Position numbers and translations under genes: made by a program. From Paenibacillus profundus (GTDB taxonomy: Bacteria > Bacillota > Bacilli > Paenibacillales > Paenibacillaceae): 64,000 nucleotides of DNA. Shown in pieces: positions 53,594-61,913 of this stretch. The notes beneath the pieces are model-generated. The model did no database searches. It saw only the letters and a program-made list of their open reading frames with translations, and was not told where the DNA came from. Position 1 is the first letter of the stretch. Every line of letters begins with the position of its first letter. The DNA lies in NCBI RefSeq assembly GCF_021369635.1, contig NZ_JAJNBZ010000001.1, positions 62,001 to 126,000 on the forward strand. Reading direction: 5' to 3'.

Positions 53594-54724
53594 ATGGCGA
53601 ATGATCAACATACTGGACTAGACACGGAAACAGCTTTGGAACATGTGAAGGACCAGTTGATTGAACTCGGTAAAAAGCGTGGAACGCTTACCTACAAAGA
53701 GATTGCCGAGAAAATGTCGACGTTCGAGCAAGACCCGGAGCAGATGGATGAGTTCTATGAGCAGCTTTCTGATTTGGGAATTGAAGTGGTAAACGAAACG
53801 GATGATGGGATGGGCAATCGCGGGAACGGAGAACGTGACCAAGACGAACAAGATGATTTTCATTTTGATGATGACTTGTCTTTGCCCCCGGGCATCAAAA
53901 TTAATGACCCTGTCCGGATGTACTTAAAAGAGATCGGCCGTGTTCCGCTCTTATCAGCAGAAGAAGAGATTGAACTCGCTAAGCGAATCGAGCAAGGGGA
54001 CGAAGAAGCGAAGAAGCGCTTGACAGAAGCCAACTTGCGGCTAGTCGTCAGCATCGCAAAGCGCTATGTCGGTCGCGGGATGCTGTTCTTGGATTTGATT
54101 CAAGAGGGCAATATGGGTCTCATTAAAGCGGTAGAGAAATTCGATCATAGCAAAGGATACAAATTCAGCACGTATGCAACGTGGTGGATTCGTCAAGCAA
54201 TTACACGAGCGATTGCGGATCAAGCGCGTACTATCCGTATTCCGGTACACATGGTTGAGACGATCAACAAGTTGGTGCGTGTCTCCCGTCAATTGCTGCA
54301 AGAGCTGGGGCGTGAGCCGACACCGGAAGAGATTGCAGCAGAGATGGAGCTCAGCGTTGAGAAAGTACGCGAAATAATGAAAATTGCACAAGAACCGGTC
54401 TCCTTGGAAACACCGATTGGGGAAGAAGATGATTCGCATTTAGGGGATTTCATCGAGGATCAAGAGGCGCTGGCTCCGGCAGATGCAGCCGCTTACGAGC
54501 TGTTGAAGGAACAGCTGGAAGACGTATTGGATACGTTGACGGAACGTGAGGAGAATGTGCTTCGTTTGCGTTTTGGTCTTGATGACGGCCGTACACGCAC
54601 CCTTGAAGAAGTGGGCAAAGTGTTCGGCGTTACACGCGAGCGGATTCGCCAGATTGAAGCGAAGGCTCTTCGTAAGCTGCGCCACCCAAGCCGCAGCAAA
54701 CGCTTAAAAGATTTCCTTGAATAA
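53594..54724 (+). CDS. sigA: Primary RNA polymerase sigma factor SigA (RpoD)
   Basis: A 376-residue housekeeping sigma factor. Region 1.2-2 includes [20 protein letters not shown], region 2.3-2.4 [20 protein letters not shown], and region 4.2 ends [20 protein letters not shown] followed by [12 protein letters not shown]. An acidic region 1.1 precedes residue 95. GGGAGGAGGGAG lies before the ATG. A terminator follows. Confidence 0.98.
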   Translation: MANDQHTGLDTETALEHVKDQLIELGKKRGTLTYKEIAEKMSTFEQDPEQMDEFYEQLSDLGIEVVNETDDGMGNRGNGERDQDEQDDFHFDDDLSLPPGIKINDPVRMYLKEIGRVPLLSAEEEIELAKRIEQGDEEAKKRLTEANLRLVVSIAKRYVGRGMLFLDLIQEGNMGLIKAVEKFDHSKGYKFSTYATWWIRQAITRAIADQARTIRIPVHMVETINKLVRVSRQLLQELGREPTPEEIAAEMELSVEKVREIMKIAQEPVSLETPIGEEDDSHLGDFIEDQEALAPADAAAYELLKEQLEDVLDTLTEREENVLRLRFGLDDGRTRTLEEVGKVFGVTRERIRQIEAKALRKLRHPSRSKRLKDFLE

Positions 54725-54735
54725 AACTTTCGACG

Positions 54736-54776
54736 AGACCTTCTGACGCGCATGCTTGCGCGCTGAGGGTCTTTTG
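54736..54776 (+). terminator. Terminator after sigA
   Basis: AGACC..TGACGCGC pairs with GCGCGCTGA..GGGTCT, then TTTT. Confidence 0.7.
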
Positions 54777-54820
54777 CTTAGAAGCTGCAAATCCGAAAGC
54801 GATAGGGGGTGTGTAGCAGA

Positions 54821-55720
54821 ATGGAGCCGCAGCAACGTCAATGGATGAAGCAAGAAATCGCCCGCTGGCGAAGCAATCGCTTGTTACCGGAGGTGTATTG
54901 CGATTTTCTGGATCGGCTGTACGAACTTCCGGAGAAAACGTCTGATACAGCTTCCTCCACCACTTCGCCAGCTTCGTGGGTGGAACGTATCGTATCGATG
55001 TCTGCCAAACGATGGTTTACTGTATTTTTCATTTCTGCCTTGATTTGTATTGTTGGATTTTATTTTACCGTTTTTGCTCCTTCAATGCAAATTAGCGTTG
55101 TGCTGTGTATTGCGCTGCTGTCTATTTTTATCGCTGCGCGGGGAAGAAAGAGGAAGCCGGCCCGGGCCAAAGGATATGCGATTATCGGCTGTGCAGCTGG
55201 CAGTGCAGGCGGAATACTCATCCTTTATTTGCAAGGTTGGAGCGAATGGTGGAGCGTGTCAATTTGCTGTATGACAGCGGCCCTTCTCTGGCTGTTCTCG
55301 GGTTGGCTAATTCGGAGCGGCTGGATGCAGGGTATGGGCTGGTTAGGACTTGCGTTAACGTATGCTCAAATATTGCGCACCGCGATGACCGACATCACGT
55401 TATTAGAAAGTCAGTGGCTCTGGCTGCCGGAGTGTGTGCTGATTGTATGGTTGGCTTGGGCGGTGCACCGTTTCTCACAGTCTGCGGCAGCCGGTATGCT
55501 GCTAGGCGCCATTATTTTGTGGTTTATGCCAGAGTTGATCTGGGTAAACGGGCTCGTCTCAACACAGACCGTGCCTGACAATGAACTGTTATTCGTGTTA
55601 CTTGTTAAGCTTTTTATTTTTTTCTATTTTGCTTATTACTTTAGAAAACAGTGGGTGAAGTGGTTACGTGAACATCAAACTGTCAAAACGACTGCAATGG
55701 ATCGCGGATTGGGTGCCTGA
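54821..55720 (+). CDS. Multi-pass membrane protein of unknown function
   Basis: A 299-residue protein. The N-terminal 70 residues are soluble (QWMKQEIARWRSNRLLPEVY and on). About eight hydrophobic segments follow, beginning WFTVFFISALICIVGFYF. I do not recognise the family with certainty; the layout resembles DUF2157-type proteins. The start ATG 54821 follows AGGGGG by 11 bases. Its last 53 bases overlap the start of trmK in another frame, suggesting coupled translation. Confidence 0.75.
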   Translation: MEPQQRQWMKQEIARWRSNRLLPEVYCDFLDRLYELPEKTSDTASSTTSPASWVERIVSMSAKRWFTVFFISALICIVGFYFTVFAPSMQISVVLCIALLSIFIAARGRKRKPARAKGYAIIGCAAGSAGGILILYLQGWSEWWSVSICCMTAALLWLFSGWLIRSGWMQGMGWLGLALTYAQILRTAMTDITLLESQWLWLPECVLIVWLAWAVHRFSQSAAAGMLLGAIILWFMPELIWVNGLVSTQTVPDNELLFVLLVKLFIFFYFAYYFRKQWVKWLREHQTVKTTAMDRGLGA

Positions 55721-56441
55721 GGGCAGCCGATTAGCAGATATCGGCTCGGATCATGCACTTCTTCCCGTCTATCTGGCCAAGCATAAGCGCATTTCGTTCG
55801 CGGTCGCAGGCGAAGTCAATCAAGGACCTTTTGAAGCAGCCCGCCGCCAAGTACAAGGGGCTTGTATGGAAATGACAGTAAATGTCAGACATGGCGACGG
55901 TCTATCCGTAGTGAAGCAAGGTGAAGTCGATTGCATTACGATAGCCGGCATGGGCGGAAGCTTAATTGCAACTATTTTATCTGCGGATCCGAAAAAGCTG
56001 GAAGGAGTTACACGTCTTATCCTGCAGCCGAACGTTGGCGAAGACATCGTGCGCCGCTGGCTGCGTGAACAGGGATGGGCGCTGGTGCAGGAACACATTC
56101 TCGAAGAAGACGGCAAAATTTATGAGGTGCTTCTTGCAGAGCGTCTGGCAGACAGACAATTGCTGGAAGAGCATAATGAACGATTGTATGAGACTCGACA
56201 ATTGCCATGCGGTATTGCGTTAACCGAAGACTGGTTGTTCCTAATGGGACCTTTGCTCTCGCTCAATCCCTCATCTGTATTTGTGCAAAAGTGGGAGCAT
56301 GAACTTGGAAAATGGGAACGTGTGCTGCGAACGATGGAGCAGGCGGAGACGGAAGAAGCTAGGGAGCGCCGTACAGCATTTGCAAAGAAACAAGCGGAAA
56401 TGGAGAGGATCGTAGCATGTTTGCAAACGCTCAAACGATAG
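55668..56441 (+). CDS. trmK: tRNA (adenine-22-N1)-methyltransferase
   Basis: A 257-residue SAM-dependent enzyme that methylates A22 of several tRNAs. SAM motif I is LADIGSDHALLPVYLA and the catalytic motif follows as ITIAGMGGSLIATIL. The C-terminal helices (ERLYETRQLPCGIAL and beyond) form a coiled coil. The GTG start lies inside the upstream membrane-protein gene, and its end overlaps nif3 by 25 bp. Confidence 0.94.
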   Translation: MNIKLSKRLQWIADWVPEGSRLADIGSDHALLPVYLAKHKRISFAVAGEVNQGPFEAARRQVQGACMEMTVNVRHGDGLSVVKQGEVDCITIAGMGGSLIATILSADPKKLEGVTRLILQPNVGEDIVRRWLREQGWALVQEHILEEDGKIYEVLLAERLADRQLLEEHNERLYETRQLPCGIALTEDWLFLMGPLLSLNPSSVFVQKWEHELGKWERVLRTMEQAETEEARERRTAFAKKQAEMERIVACLQTLKR

Positions 56442-57532
56442 TTCAGTGGATGGAGCAGCTTGCCCCCAAATCTATGGCGGTGGAGAATGACCGTATTGGC
56501 TTGCAGCTCGGTTCGATTAGGAAGGATGTATCACAAGTGCTTGTTGCACTAGACGTGACAGATGAAGTCGTGGATGAGGCAATACGCATGCAAGCAGGGC
56601 TTATTATTGCGCATCATGCGATCATTTTCAGGCCGCTGGCTCATTTGCAAACAGATACACCTGCAGGAAAGCTGTATGAAAAGCTGATTAAGCATGATAT
56701 TGCAGTCTATATTTCACATACGAATTATGATGTTGCCGTAGGCGGAATGAACGACCTGATGGCGAATCTGCTGCAGTTGACAGATGTCAAAGTATTGGAA
56801 ACGCTCCAGCATGAGCCGCTGCAGAAGCTCGTCGTATTCGTTCCGGAGACGCATGCACAACAGGTGCGCGCTGCCATTTTGGATGCAGGTGCGGGACATA
56901 TCGGGGATTATAGCCACTGCAGCTTCAATCTAAGCGGTACAGGGACGTTTCAGCCTCAAGACGGCACGAACCCGTATATCGGGCATGCCGGCAAGCTGGA
57001 AGTGGTTAAGGAATCACGTATCGAAACGATTGTGCCAAAATCGATAAAAAGCCGCGTCCTGCAGGCCATGTTGAAATCGCATCCGTATGAAGAAGTGGCA
57101 TACGATTTGTATCCGGTTGATCTTCAGGGGACGGCCTATGGATTGGGACGGGTTGGCAAGCTCGAGGAGTCGGTCACGCTGCAAGAAATGGCAGAGCGCG
57201 TAAAATCAAAATTCGCTGTGCCGCACGTTCGGGTAGTCGGCGACCTCACTCGACCGATTCGCAAAGTAGCTGTGCTGGGTGGCTCCGGTTCCCGCTATGT
57301 CCGGCACGCACTGTTCCACGGAGCAGACGTGCTCGTGACTGGAGACATTGATTATCATACTGCGCATGATGCGTTGGCAGCAGGCCTTTCCATCATAGAC
57401 CCAGGACATAATGCCGAGAAAATGATGAAAGCGGATGTGACAGCCCGTCTGCAAGCATTAGCGGATGAGCGAGGAACCCAGACTAGTTTCCATGCATCTA
57501 CCGTATGTACCGAACCATTTCAATTTTTGTAA
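56417..57532 (+). CDS. Nif3-like dinuclear metal centre protein YqfO
   Basis: A 371-residue protein of the Nif3/DUF34 family with an inserted PII-like domain in the middle (QKLVVFVPETHAQQVRAAIL). Metal ligands are in LIIAHHAIIF near residue 65, VYISHTNYDV, and the C-terminal ADVLVTGDIDYHTAHDA. It may act as a GTP cyclohydrolase-like or metal-linked hydrolase; the role is not settled. GGAGAGG precedes the ATG, which overlaps the end of trmK. Confidence 0.92.
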   Translation: MFANAQTIVQWMEQLAPKSMAVENDRIGLQLGSIRKDVSQVLVALDVTDEVVDEAIRMQAGLIIAHHAIIFRPLAHLQTDTPAGKLYEKLIKHDIAVYISHTNYDVAVGGMNDLMANLLQLTDVKVLETLQHEPLQKLVVFVPETHAQQVRAAILDAGAGHIGDYSHCSFNLSGTGTFQPQDGTNPYIGHAGKLEVVKESRIETIVPKSIKSRVLQAMLKSHPYEEVAYDLYPVDLQGTAYGLGRVGKLEESVTLQEMAERVKSKFAVPHVRVVGDLTRPIRKVAVLGGSGSRYVRHALFHGADVLVTGDIDYHTAHDALAAGLSIIDPGHNAEKMMKADVTARLQALADERGTQTSFHASTVCTEPFQFL

Positions 57533-57542
57533 AACTTGTTGG

Positions 57543-57571
57543 TTGAGTTTCAGGCCCGAACCTAGTATACT
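57543..57571 (+). promoter_or_regulatory. Sigma-A promoter of rnpB
   Basis: TTGAGT (57543-57548), 17 bases, then TATACT (57566-57571), placing the start near 57578, just before helix P1. Confidence 0.65.
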
Positions 57572-57577
57572 AACGAA

Positions 57578-57990
57578 TGTTGACGGAAAGTTTGACAGAC
57601 AATCGCTGGTGGCGCAAGTCACGAGAGGAAAGTCCGGGCTCCGTAGGGCAGGATGCTGGATAACGTCCAGTCAGCGCAAGCTGAAGGATAGTGCCACAGA
57701 AATGGACCGCCGATGGCCGCTTATGCGGTACAGGCAAGGGTGGAACCGTGGTGTAAGAGACCACGAGGAACGCTGGTGACTTCGTTCCTGGTAAACCCCA
57801 TCTGGAGCAAGACCTAATGGGACGCAAGCCCGCTAAGGGCAACCTCGGCCCGAGGAGCGTCTGGGTTGGTCGCTGGAGCTGTACAGCAATGTACGGCCTA
57901 GATAGATGATTGTCACTTATTAGTGGAAGGGTAGCTCCCGCGATACCACGATGAGTACAGAACCCGGCTTACGGCAAACTTTCCGATGCT
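57578..57990 (+). ncRNA. rnpB: RNase P RNA, class A-like
   Basis: The catalytic RNA that removes 5' leaders from tRNA precursors. P1 is GGAAAGTTT (57585) with AAACTTTCC (57976-57984). P2 is GACAATC with GATTGTC. Conserved cores are GAGGAAAGTCCGGGCTCC, GATAGTGCCACAGAAA, GGTAAACCCC and ACAGAACCCGGCTTA. The parts after P4, such as TAGGGCAGGATGCTGG and CCGCCGATGGCCG, resemble the E. coli class A RNA rather than the Bacillus class B RNA. An extra hairpin after P2, ACTTA..GTGG / CCAC..TGAGT, looks like P19. Confidence 0.95.
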
Positions 57991-58051
57991 ATCACGTCGA
58001 TATGCTACCAGAACATCTTCGTGATCATAATTGGATATCATGAAACTTAAG

Positions 58052-58100
58052 GAGCTGTCCCAACAGTAGATAAATACACTTGAAGGACAGCTCATTTTAT
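58052..58100 (+). terminator. Terminator after rnpB
   Basis: GAGCTGTCC (58052-58060) pairs with GGACAGCTC (58085-58093), then ATTTTATT. Confidence 0.65.
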
Positions 58101-58104
58101 TGCA

Positions 58105-58143
58105 ACAAAAAACGGTGGAGCAGGAGATTATTCCTGCTCCACC
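58105..58143 (-). terminator. Terminator of the subtilase gene
   Basis: On the minus strand GGTGGAGCAGGA and TCCTGCTCCACC form a perfect stem followed by GTTTTTT. Confidence 0.85.
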
Positions 58144-58157
58144 ATTTTGCGTTGTGA

Positions 58158-60071
58158 TTACTTAATAAATTGTTCAATCGCCAGCTTTAATTGCCGGTTA
58201 ATATTTTGCGGGAACAATGACAGCGACGTATTGCCTTGCTCGGCCATACTTAACGCTCTTGCCACATCAATGAGACCGTATCCAAAATATTGATCCTTGC
58301 CCGGTGACCCGAGATCTACGACGCTTTGGCGCATAATGTCGTACACCTCGGTATTTTTCAGCCCCGAATTGACCGAGCGGATGAGTGCTGCAAGCGCCGA
58401 TACGTGCGGACATGCCATAGATGTCCCCGACAGCGCCGCATATTGGTTGCTCGGATAGGTGCTCGCGATGGACGAACCTGGTGCGACTACATCGACATAG
58501 TTGCCGTAGTTTGAAAAAGAAGCCCGTTTCTGGTTCTCATCCGTAGCGGAGACGGCAAATACTTCCGGATAAGCGGCAGGATACCCTGGTCGTTTTGTGT
58601 TATCATTGCCGGTTGCGGCAATGAGCACCACATCGCGATCAAAAGCATATTTCACTGCGTCATGCAAAAACGCACCGTCTACATAGTTGCCAAGACTAAG
58701 ATTGATGACCTTGGCCCCATTGTCTGTAGCCCATATAATTCCCTCCGCTACAGAGTATGACGTTCCAGAACCGTCGCTGTCCAACGCTTTAACAGGCAGG
58801 ATTGGGTTATACCAGGTCATGCCGGCGACTCCTTCGCCGTTGTTCACAGTTGCTCCGATGATGCCTGCAACGTGTGTGCCGTGGCCGACGTCATCCTGCG
58901 GGGGATTATTCGGGTCGAAGACGTTGTAGCCCTTTAATAACTTGCCCTGCAAATCCCGATGCTTTAAATCGACGCCTGTATCCACAATCGCAACAATGAC
59001 ATCCTTTTGCCCTTTCGTCATCGACCAGCCGCGGTTGGTATGAATGCTCGGCAAGTTCCATTGGTAAGCCTTGTAGAGTGCGTCGTTTGGTTCTTCCACA
59101 GCTACGCCGATGCCCTCATTATCCGTATTTAGCGGCAGTTGGCTTGTCGGCGGGGATGATCTGAGCGAATTGTTCCCATTCGTCATATACAGAAAATGAG
59201 GCTCTATATAAATGGGATTAAACTGCGAGAAATACTGCTGCATCTGCTCGGCCGTCATCCGTTTCGAACGAAACACGTAAGTGTAACCAAGCTTGCGCGG
59301 GTGTTCGCATCCGGTATCCTTAATCATTTGCTTCATTTGTTTCATATCCGGGTCTTTTCGGAAGCGGACGACGATTTCATTTTGATAATAGTGGCTAGTA
59401 CCTGCGTTGTCTTCACCATCCTGTACCTTTACATCCCGCATGGAAGAAGAATCGACTGATTTAACCCGATATTTGGATTCCGGCGGGTAAGGAACGAGGC
59501 GCAAGTTTTTTTGTTGATGCTTCCGCACTGTTTGTACGACGTGCTGATTGATCAGAGCGATAATGCCATGATCGGAATGTGGGGATGGAATTCCCATCAC
59601 CACATGATTTTTACCGTTAATCATCAGCTCGGGCGACGTGTATGATTGACGCTTCGTAACATTGGTCTTCGCGGATTGAATATAGTCTTTCACTCGTTTA
59701 TTGGTTTGCCATGACTCATCCTTTGGAAGTTGACCCTTCACCCATTCTGTGGATTTGCCCATATCGACCCATTTCACATATACAAAATGAGGGTGTGACT
59801 GCATGAATTCGTCAGCCAATGCATGCATCTGCTCTGGCGATTGCTGCTTCCACTCCGTTAGCGCAACCTCCATGTCCCGTCTCGAGTCCATAGCGAACAA
59901 TCGCCCTGTAAACAGCATATCCTGTTGTAATATTTGGTGTTTGGCGTTCTTTTCCTGTGACGCTGTTGTCATGCCGTTCGAATGAGAATTGCGATCCGAT
60001 GACCATAACAGCGGCAGCGCGAGCACTGCTACACCGAGTGCAAAAGCCCCTACCACATATCGACGTTGCAT
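58158..60071 (-). CDS. Exported subtilisin-like serine protease (S8 family)
   Basis: A 637-residue secreted or surface protease. The N terminus is a signal peptide or anchor (YVVGAFALGVAVLALPLLW). A long propeptide follows: residues about 30-190 are unassigned, and residues about 230-295 resemble a subtilase inhibitor-type prodomain. The catalytic triad is complete: Asp364 in IVDTGVD, His397 in GHGTHVAG, Ser551 in SGTSMACP, with the oxyanion Asn489 in AATGND. GGGAGG precedes the ATG by 8 bases. It is monocistronic, with its own terminator. The substrate is unknown; nutritional or spore-related roles are both possible. Confidence 0.93.
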   Translation of the reverse strand: MQRRYVVGAFALGVAVLALPLLWSSDRNSHSNGMTTASQEKNAKHQILQQDMLFTGRLFAMDSRRDMEVALTEWKQQSPEQMHALADEFMQSHPHFVYVKWVDMGKSTEWVKGQLPKDESWQTNKRVKDYIQSAKTNVTKRQSYTSPELMINGKNHVVMGIPSPHSDHGIIALINQHVVQTVRKHQQKNLRLVPYPPESKYRVKSVDSSSMRDVKVQDGEDNAGTSHYYQNEIVVRFRKDPDMKQMKQMIKDTGCEHPRKLGYTYVFRSKRMTAEQMQQYFSQFNPIYIEPHFLYMTNGNNSLRSSPPTSQLPLNTDNEGIGVAVEEPNDALYKAYQWNLPSIHTNRGWSMTKGQKDVIVAIVDTGVDLKHRDLQGKLLKGYNVFDPNNPPQDDVGHGTHVAGIIGATVNNGEGVAGMTWYNPILPVKALDSDGSGTSYSVAEGIIWATDNGAKVINLSLGNYVDGAFLHDAVKYAFDRDVVLIAATGNDNTKRPGYPAAYPEVFAVSATDENQKRASFSNYGNYVDVVAPGSSIASTYPSNQYAALSGTSMACPHVSALAALIRSVNSGLKNTEVYDIMRQSVVDLGSPGKDQYFGYGLIDVARALSMAEQGNTSLSLFPQNINRQLKLAIEQFIK

Positions 60072-60246
60072 TCATGATTCCTCCCTGTAGCATGCCGTGT
60101 CCATTTCTGCCATATTGCATCTTGGTCCGCAGAAACAGCGGTTACTAAACCTCTTTTAGCTATAGCTTGAGAAGACGGCTACAAATTTATACCGTACTGC
60201 GTGGCAGCCAAACATTGGTTGGAAAGGAGTACTCTTTCATTCATTT

Positions 60247-60275
60247 TTGTGGTAGGATGATGGAGGTAAGATAAT
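60247..60275 (+). promoter_or_regulatory. Possible promoter of the YpuI-like gene
   Basis: TTGTGG (60247-60252), 17 bases, then GATAAT (60270-60275). Weak -35; the repeat copy 11 lies in the resulting leader. Confidence 0.35.
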
Positions 60276-60300
60276 CATTCCAGTCATATGAATCAACAGC

Positions 60301-60392
60301 GTCCCTTTTCATCACGAAGCATCGCAAGATGTGTCATTCGGCATCGAATCTTGCACCTTCTCGGAGTTGGAAATTGACCTTTTGAACATGCA
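60301..60392. repeat. Dispersed repeat element, long form (copy 11), before the YpuI-like gene
   Basis: Contains CCCTTTTCATCACGAAGCATC, a GTCATTCGGCATCGAATCTT core shared with copy 5, then CTTCTCGGAGTTGG and CCTTTTGAACATG shared with copies 3 and 7. It thus links the two long-form subtypes. Its left end is truncated. Confidence 0.7.
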
Positions 60393-60405
60393 AGGAGGAG
60401 CTCTC

Positions 60406-60906
60406 ATGCCAGCATCCAATGTGAAGCAACTGTGTGAAGTCTCAAGAGACAGACTGAAATATGCAATTGGTAAGCTTGAAATGTTTTTGAATGAGTATAC
60501 GCTGCCGCAGCTCGTCCAGAACGATCAAGATATTGAGTCGGTCAGCTTTTATAAAGGTTTTTTGACAGACTTGCGTCATGTGCTCGTTTTTTCCGAAGAT
60601 TGCTACGAGCGTTTGGGCGTGACACTGCGCAGAGCCAATTTCGATGAAAGGTTTGCCGAACGGGTTCTGTATGACGTATATCACCAATGTGTGAATGCTT
60701 TCTTTTATCCGAAGAATGAGTGCTACTCTGAAGATGGACGCTATGCTTATACTGGTCAAGATGCCATTCGCTTCCGCATGAAGCCGGTTCGGATGGTCAG
60801 AGATGTCGTGTTGGACATAACGAAAGGGTTCGAAGAGCTGCGCGATGAATTGGCCTATTATGAAAGTGATTATTTGACGCAGCGCCGGATGCAGAGTCAG
60901 AAATAG
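60406..60906 (+). CDS. YpuI-like (DUF3907) protein
   Basis: A 166-residue soluble, largely helical protein. The segment VYHQCVNAFFYPKNECYSED followed by GRYAYTGQDAIRFR resembles B. subtilis YpuI as I remember it; the assignment is moderate. Function unknown. The ATG at 60406 follows AAGGAGGAG; the longer frame upstream translates the repeat element and is rejected. A terminator follows. Confidence 0.75.
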   Translation: MPASNVKQLCEVSRDRLKYAIGKLEMFLNEYTLPQLVQNDQDIESVSFYKGFLTDLRHVLVFSEDCYERLGVTLRRANFDERFAERVLYDVYHQCVNAFFYPKNECYSEDGRYAYTGQDAIRFRMKPVRMVRDVVLDITKGFEELRDELAYYESDYLTQRRMQSQK

Positions 60907-60934
60907 ATGCTATCTAAATTATGCAGTAATACGA

Positions 60935-60968
60935 AGAAGCCCCATGTTTGCCATGGGGCTTCTATTTC
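60935..60968 (+). terminator. Intrinsic terminator after the YpuI-like gene
   Basis: AGAAGCCCCATG and CATGGGGCTTCT form a perfect stem with a TTTGC loop, then ATTTCGTT. Confidence 0.8.
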
Positions 60969-61040
60969 GTTAGAAGTTGGCACTCAATTGCAGGATACCA
61001 CGCGTCATCCCCGGACATCATGTAATCGGAGGTGATTGCT

Positions 61041-61250
61041 GTGATTGAAAAACCGTTAGTTAAATGCAGTGTTTCCAATTGTAAGTTCTGGGGCAATTAT
61101 CGTTGTCAGGCGGAAGAAATTATGATCGACATCGACAAGCACGCCAATGCGTCACACAATGAAGAATTTGGGAATGAATTTGGTGCGGATCATAAGGATA
61201 CCGCTTCCAAATCGTCCGTGACATGTTGTCAGACATTTGTGGAGAAATAA
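61041..61250 (+). CDS. DUF1540 domain-containing protein
   Basis: A 69-residue small cysteine-rich protein. Cysteines occur as VKCSVSNCKFWGNYRCQAEE and near the end as TCCQTF, a pattern of the DUF1540 family (probable zinc or metal ligands). GGAGG lies 8 bases before the GTG at 61041. Function unknown; many members are found in spore formers. Confidence 0.85.
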   Translation: MIEKPLVKCSVSNCKFWGNYRCQAEEIMIDIDKHANASHNEEFGNEFGADHKDTASKSSVTCCQTFVEK

Positions 61251-61317
61251 GACGTTAACCATTTTGGCGGCAGTTAACAGCTCCGTTTGCACTGTAACCA
61301 GCAAGGAGTGAGAGTCG

Positions 61318-61674
61318 ATGGCAAGTCATAATAAACGCCATGCCCGTCGCTTGAAGCGTCAGCGAGAACGCAAGATACAAGATGAAAATCATGACGTTGA
61401 ATTTGCTGCGGAAGCGGGGACGCTGCCGCTCGGCGATGCAAGAAATGATACGATCGAGCGAACGCAAATCGATCATTCTTCCGGAGTGGGCACGCTGGCC
61501 ATTATTTTTTCAATCATTTCTCTTATTTTATTTCCGATTGCATTGGGATTAAGCGGCGCCGGGTTAGGCGTGCTCGCTTATATGCAAGGCAGTCGAACGT
61601 CGGGGACATTTGCGGTTGTTATTGGATTGTTCTCTGCAATAGTTCGACTGCTGCTCCTTTCTTATTATGCATAA
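61318..61674 (+). CDS. Small two-helix membrane protein of unknown function
   Basis: A 118-residue protein. The N terminus is very basic (NKRHARRLKRQRERK), followed by an acidic linker and two hydrophobic segments (GTLAIIFSIISLILFPIAL and a second near the end, FAVVIGLFSAIVRLLLLSYY). I do not recognise the family. AAGGAGTGAG precedes the ATG. It is followed by a strong terminator. Confidence 0.75.
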   Translation: MASHNKRHARRLKRQRERKIQDENHDVEFAAEAGTLPLGDARNDTIERTQIDHSSGVGTLAIIFSIISLILFPIALGLSGAGLGVLAYMQGSRTSGTFAVVIGLFSAIVRLLLLSYYA

Positions 61675-61681
61675 ATTTTAA

Positions 61682-61720
61682 AAAAAGCTTGACCCGGCAG
61701 AGCCGGCGTCAAGCTTTTTC
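61682..61720 (+). terminator. Intrinsic terminator after the small membrane protein
   Basis: AAAAAGCTTGAC..CCGG pairs with CCGG..GTCAAGCTTTTT, ending in a T-run. It may also work in the opposite direction. Confidence 0.9.
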
Positions 61721-61913
61721 TTTGTTTGCTGGAAAGCAAAGGGTACCCAGCGTGTTCAGTCACCGCCACTCCGAAAAATGATGGTGATTTTTATATAAAA
61801 CGTGTAAAATAAATGAATATGAATCAAACACATGGGGATCAACAACGGCGGAGTGAGAAGTTGGAACTCTAATGCTGCTTTGATCTTTTTTGTTGTGACA
61901 AGGAGGGGTTCGC

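Noticed and set aside
60331-60405. N-terminal extension of the YpuI-like protein (and similar ones of the HIT and RlmI-like proteins)
   Set aside because: These codons translate the dispersed repeat element; the ribosome binding site lies after them.
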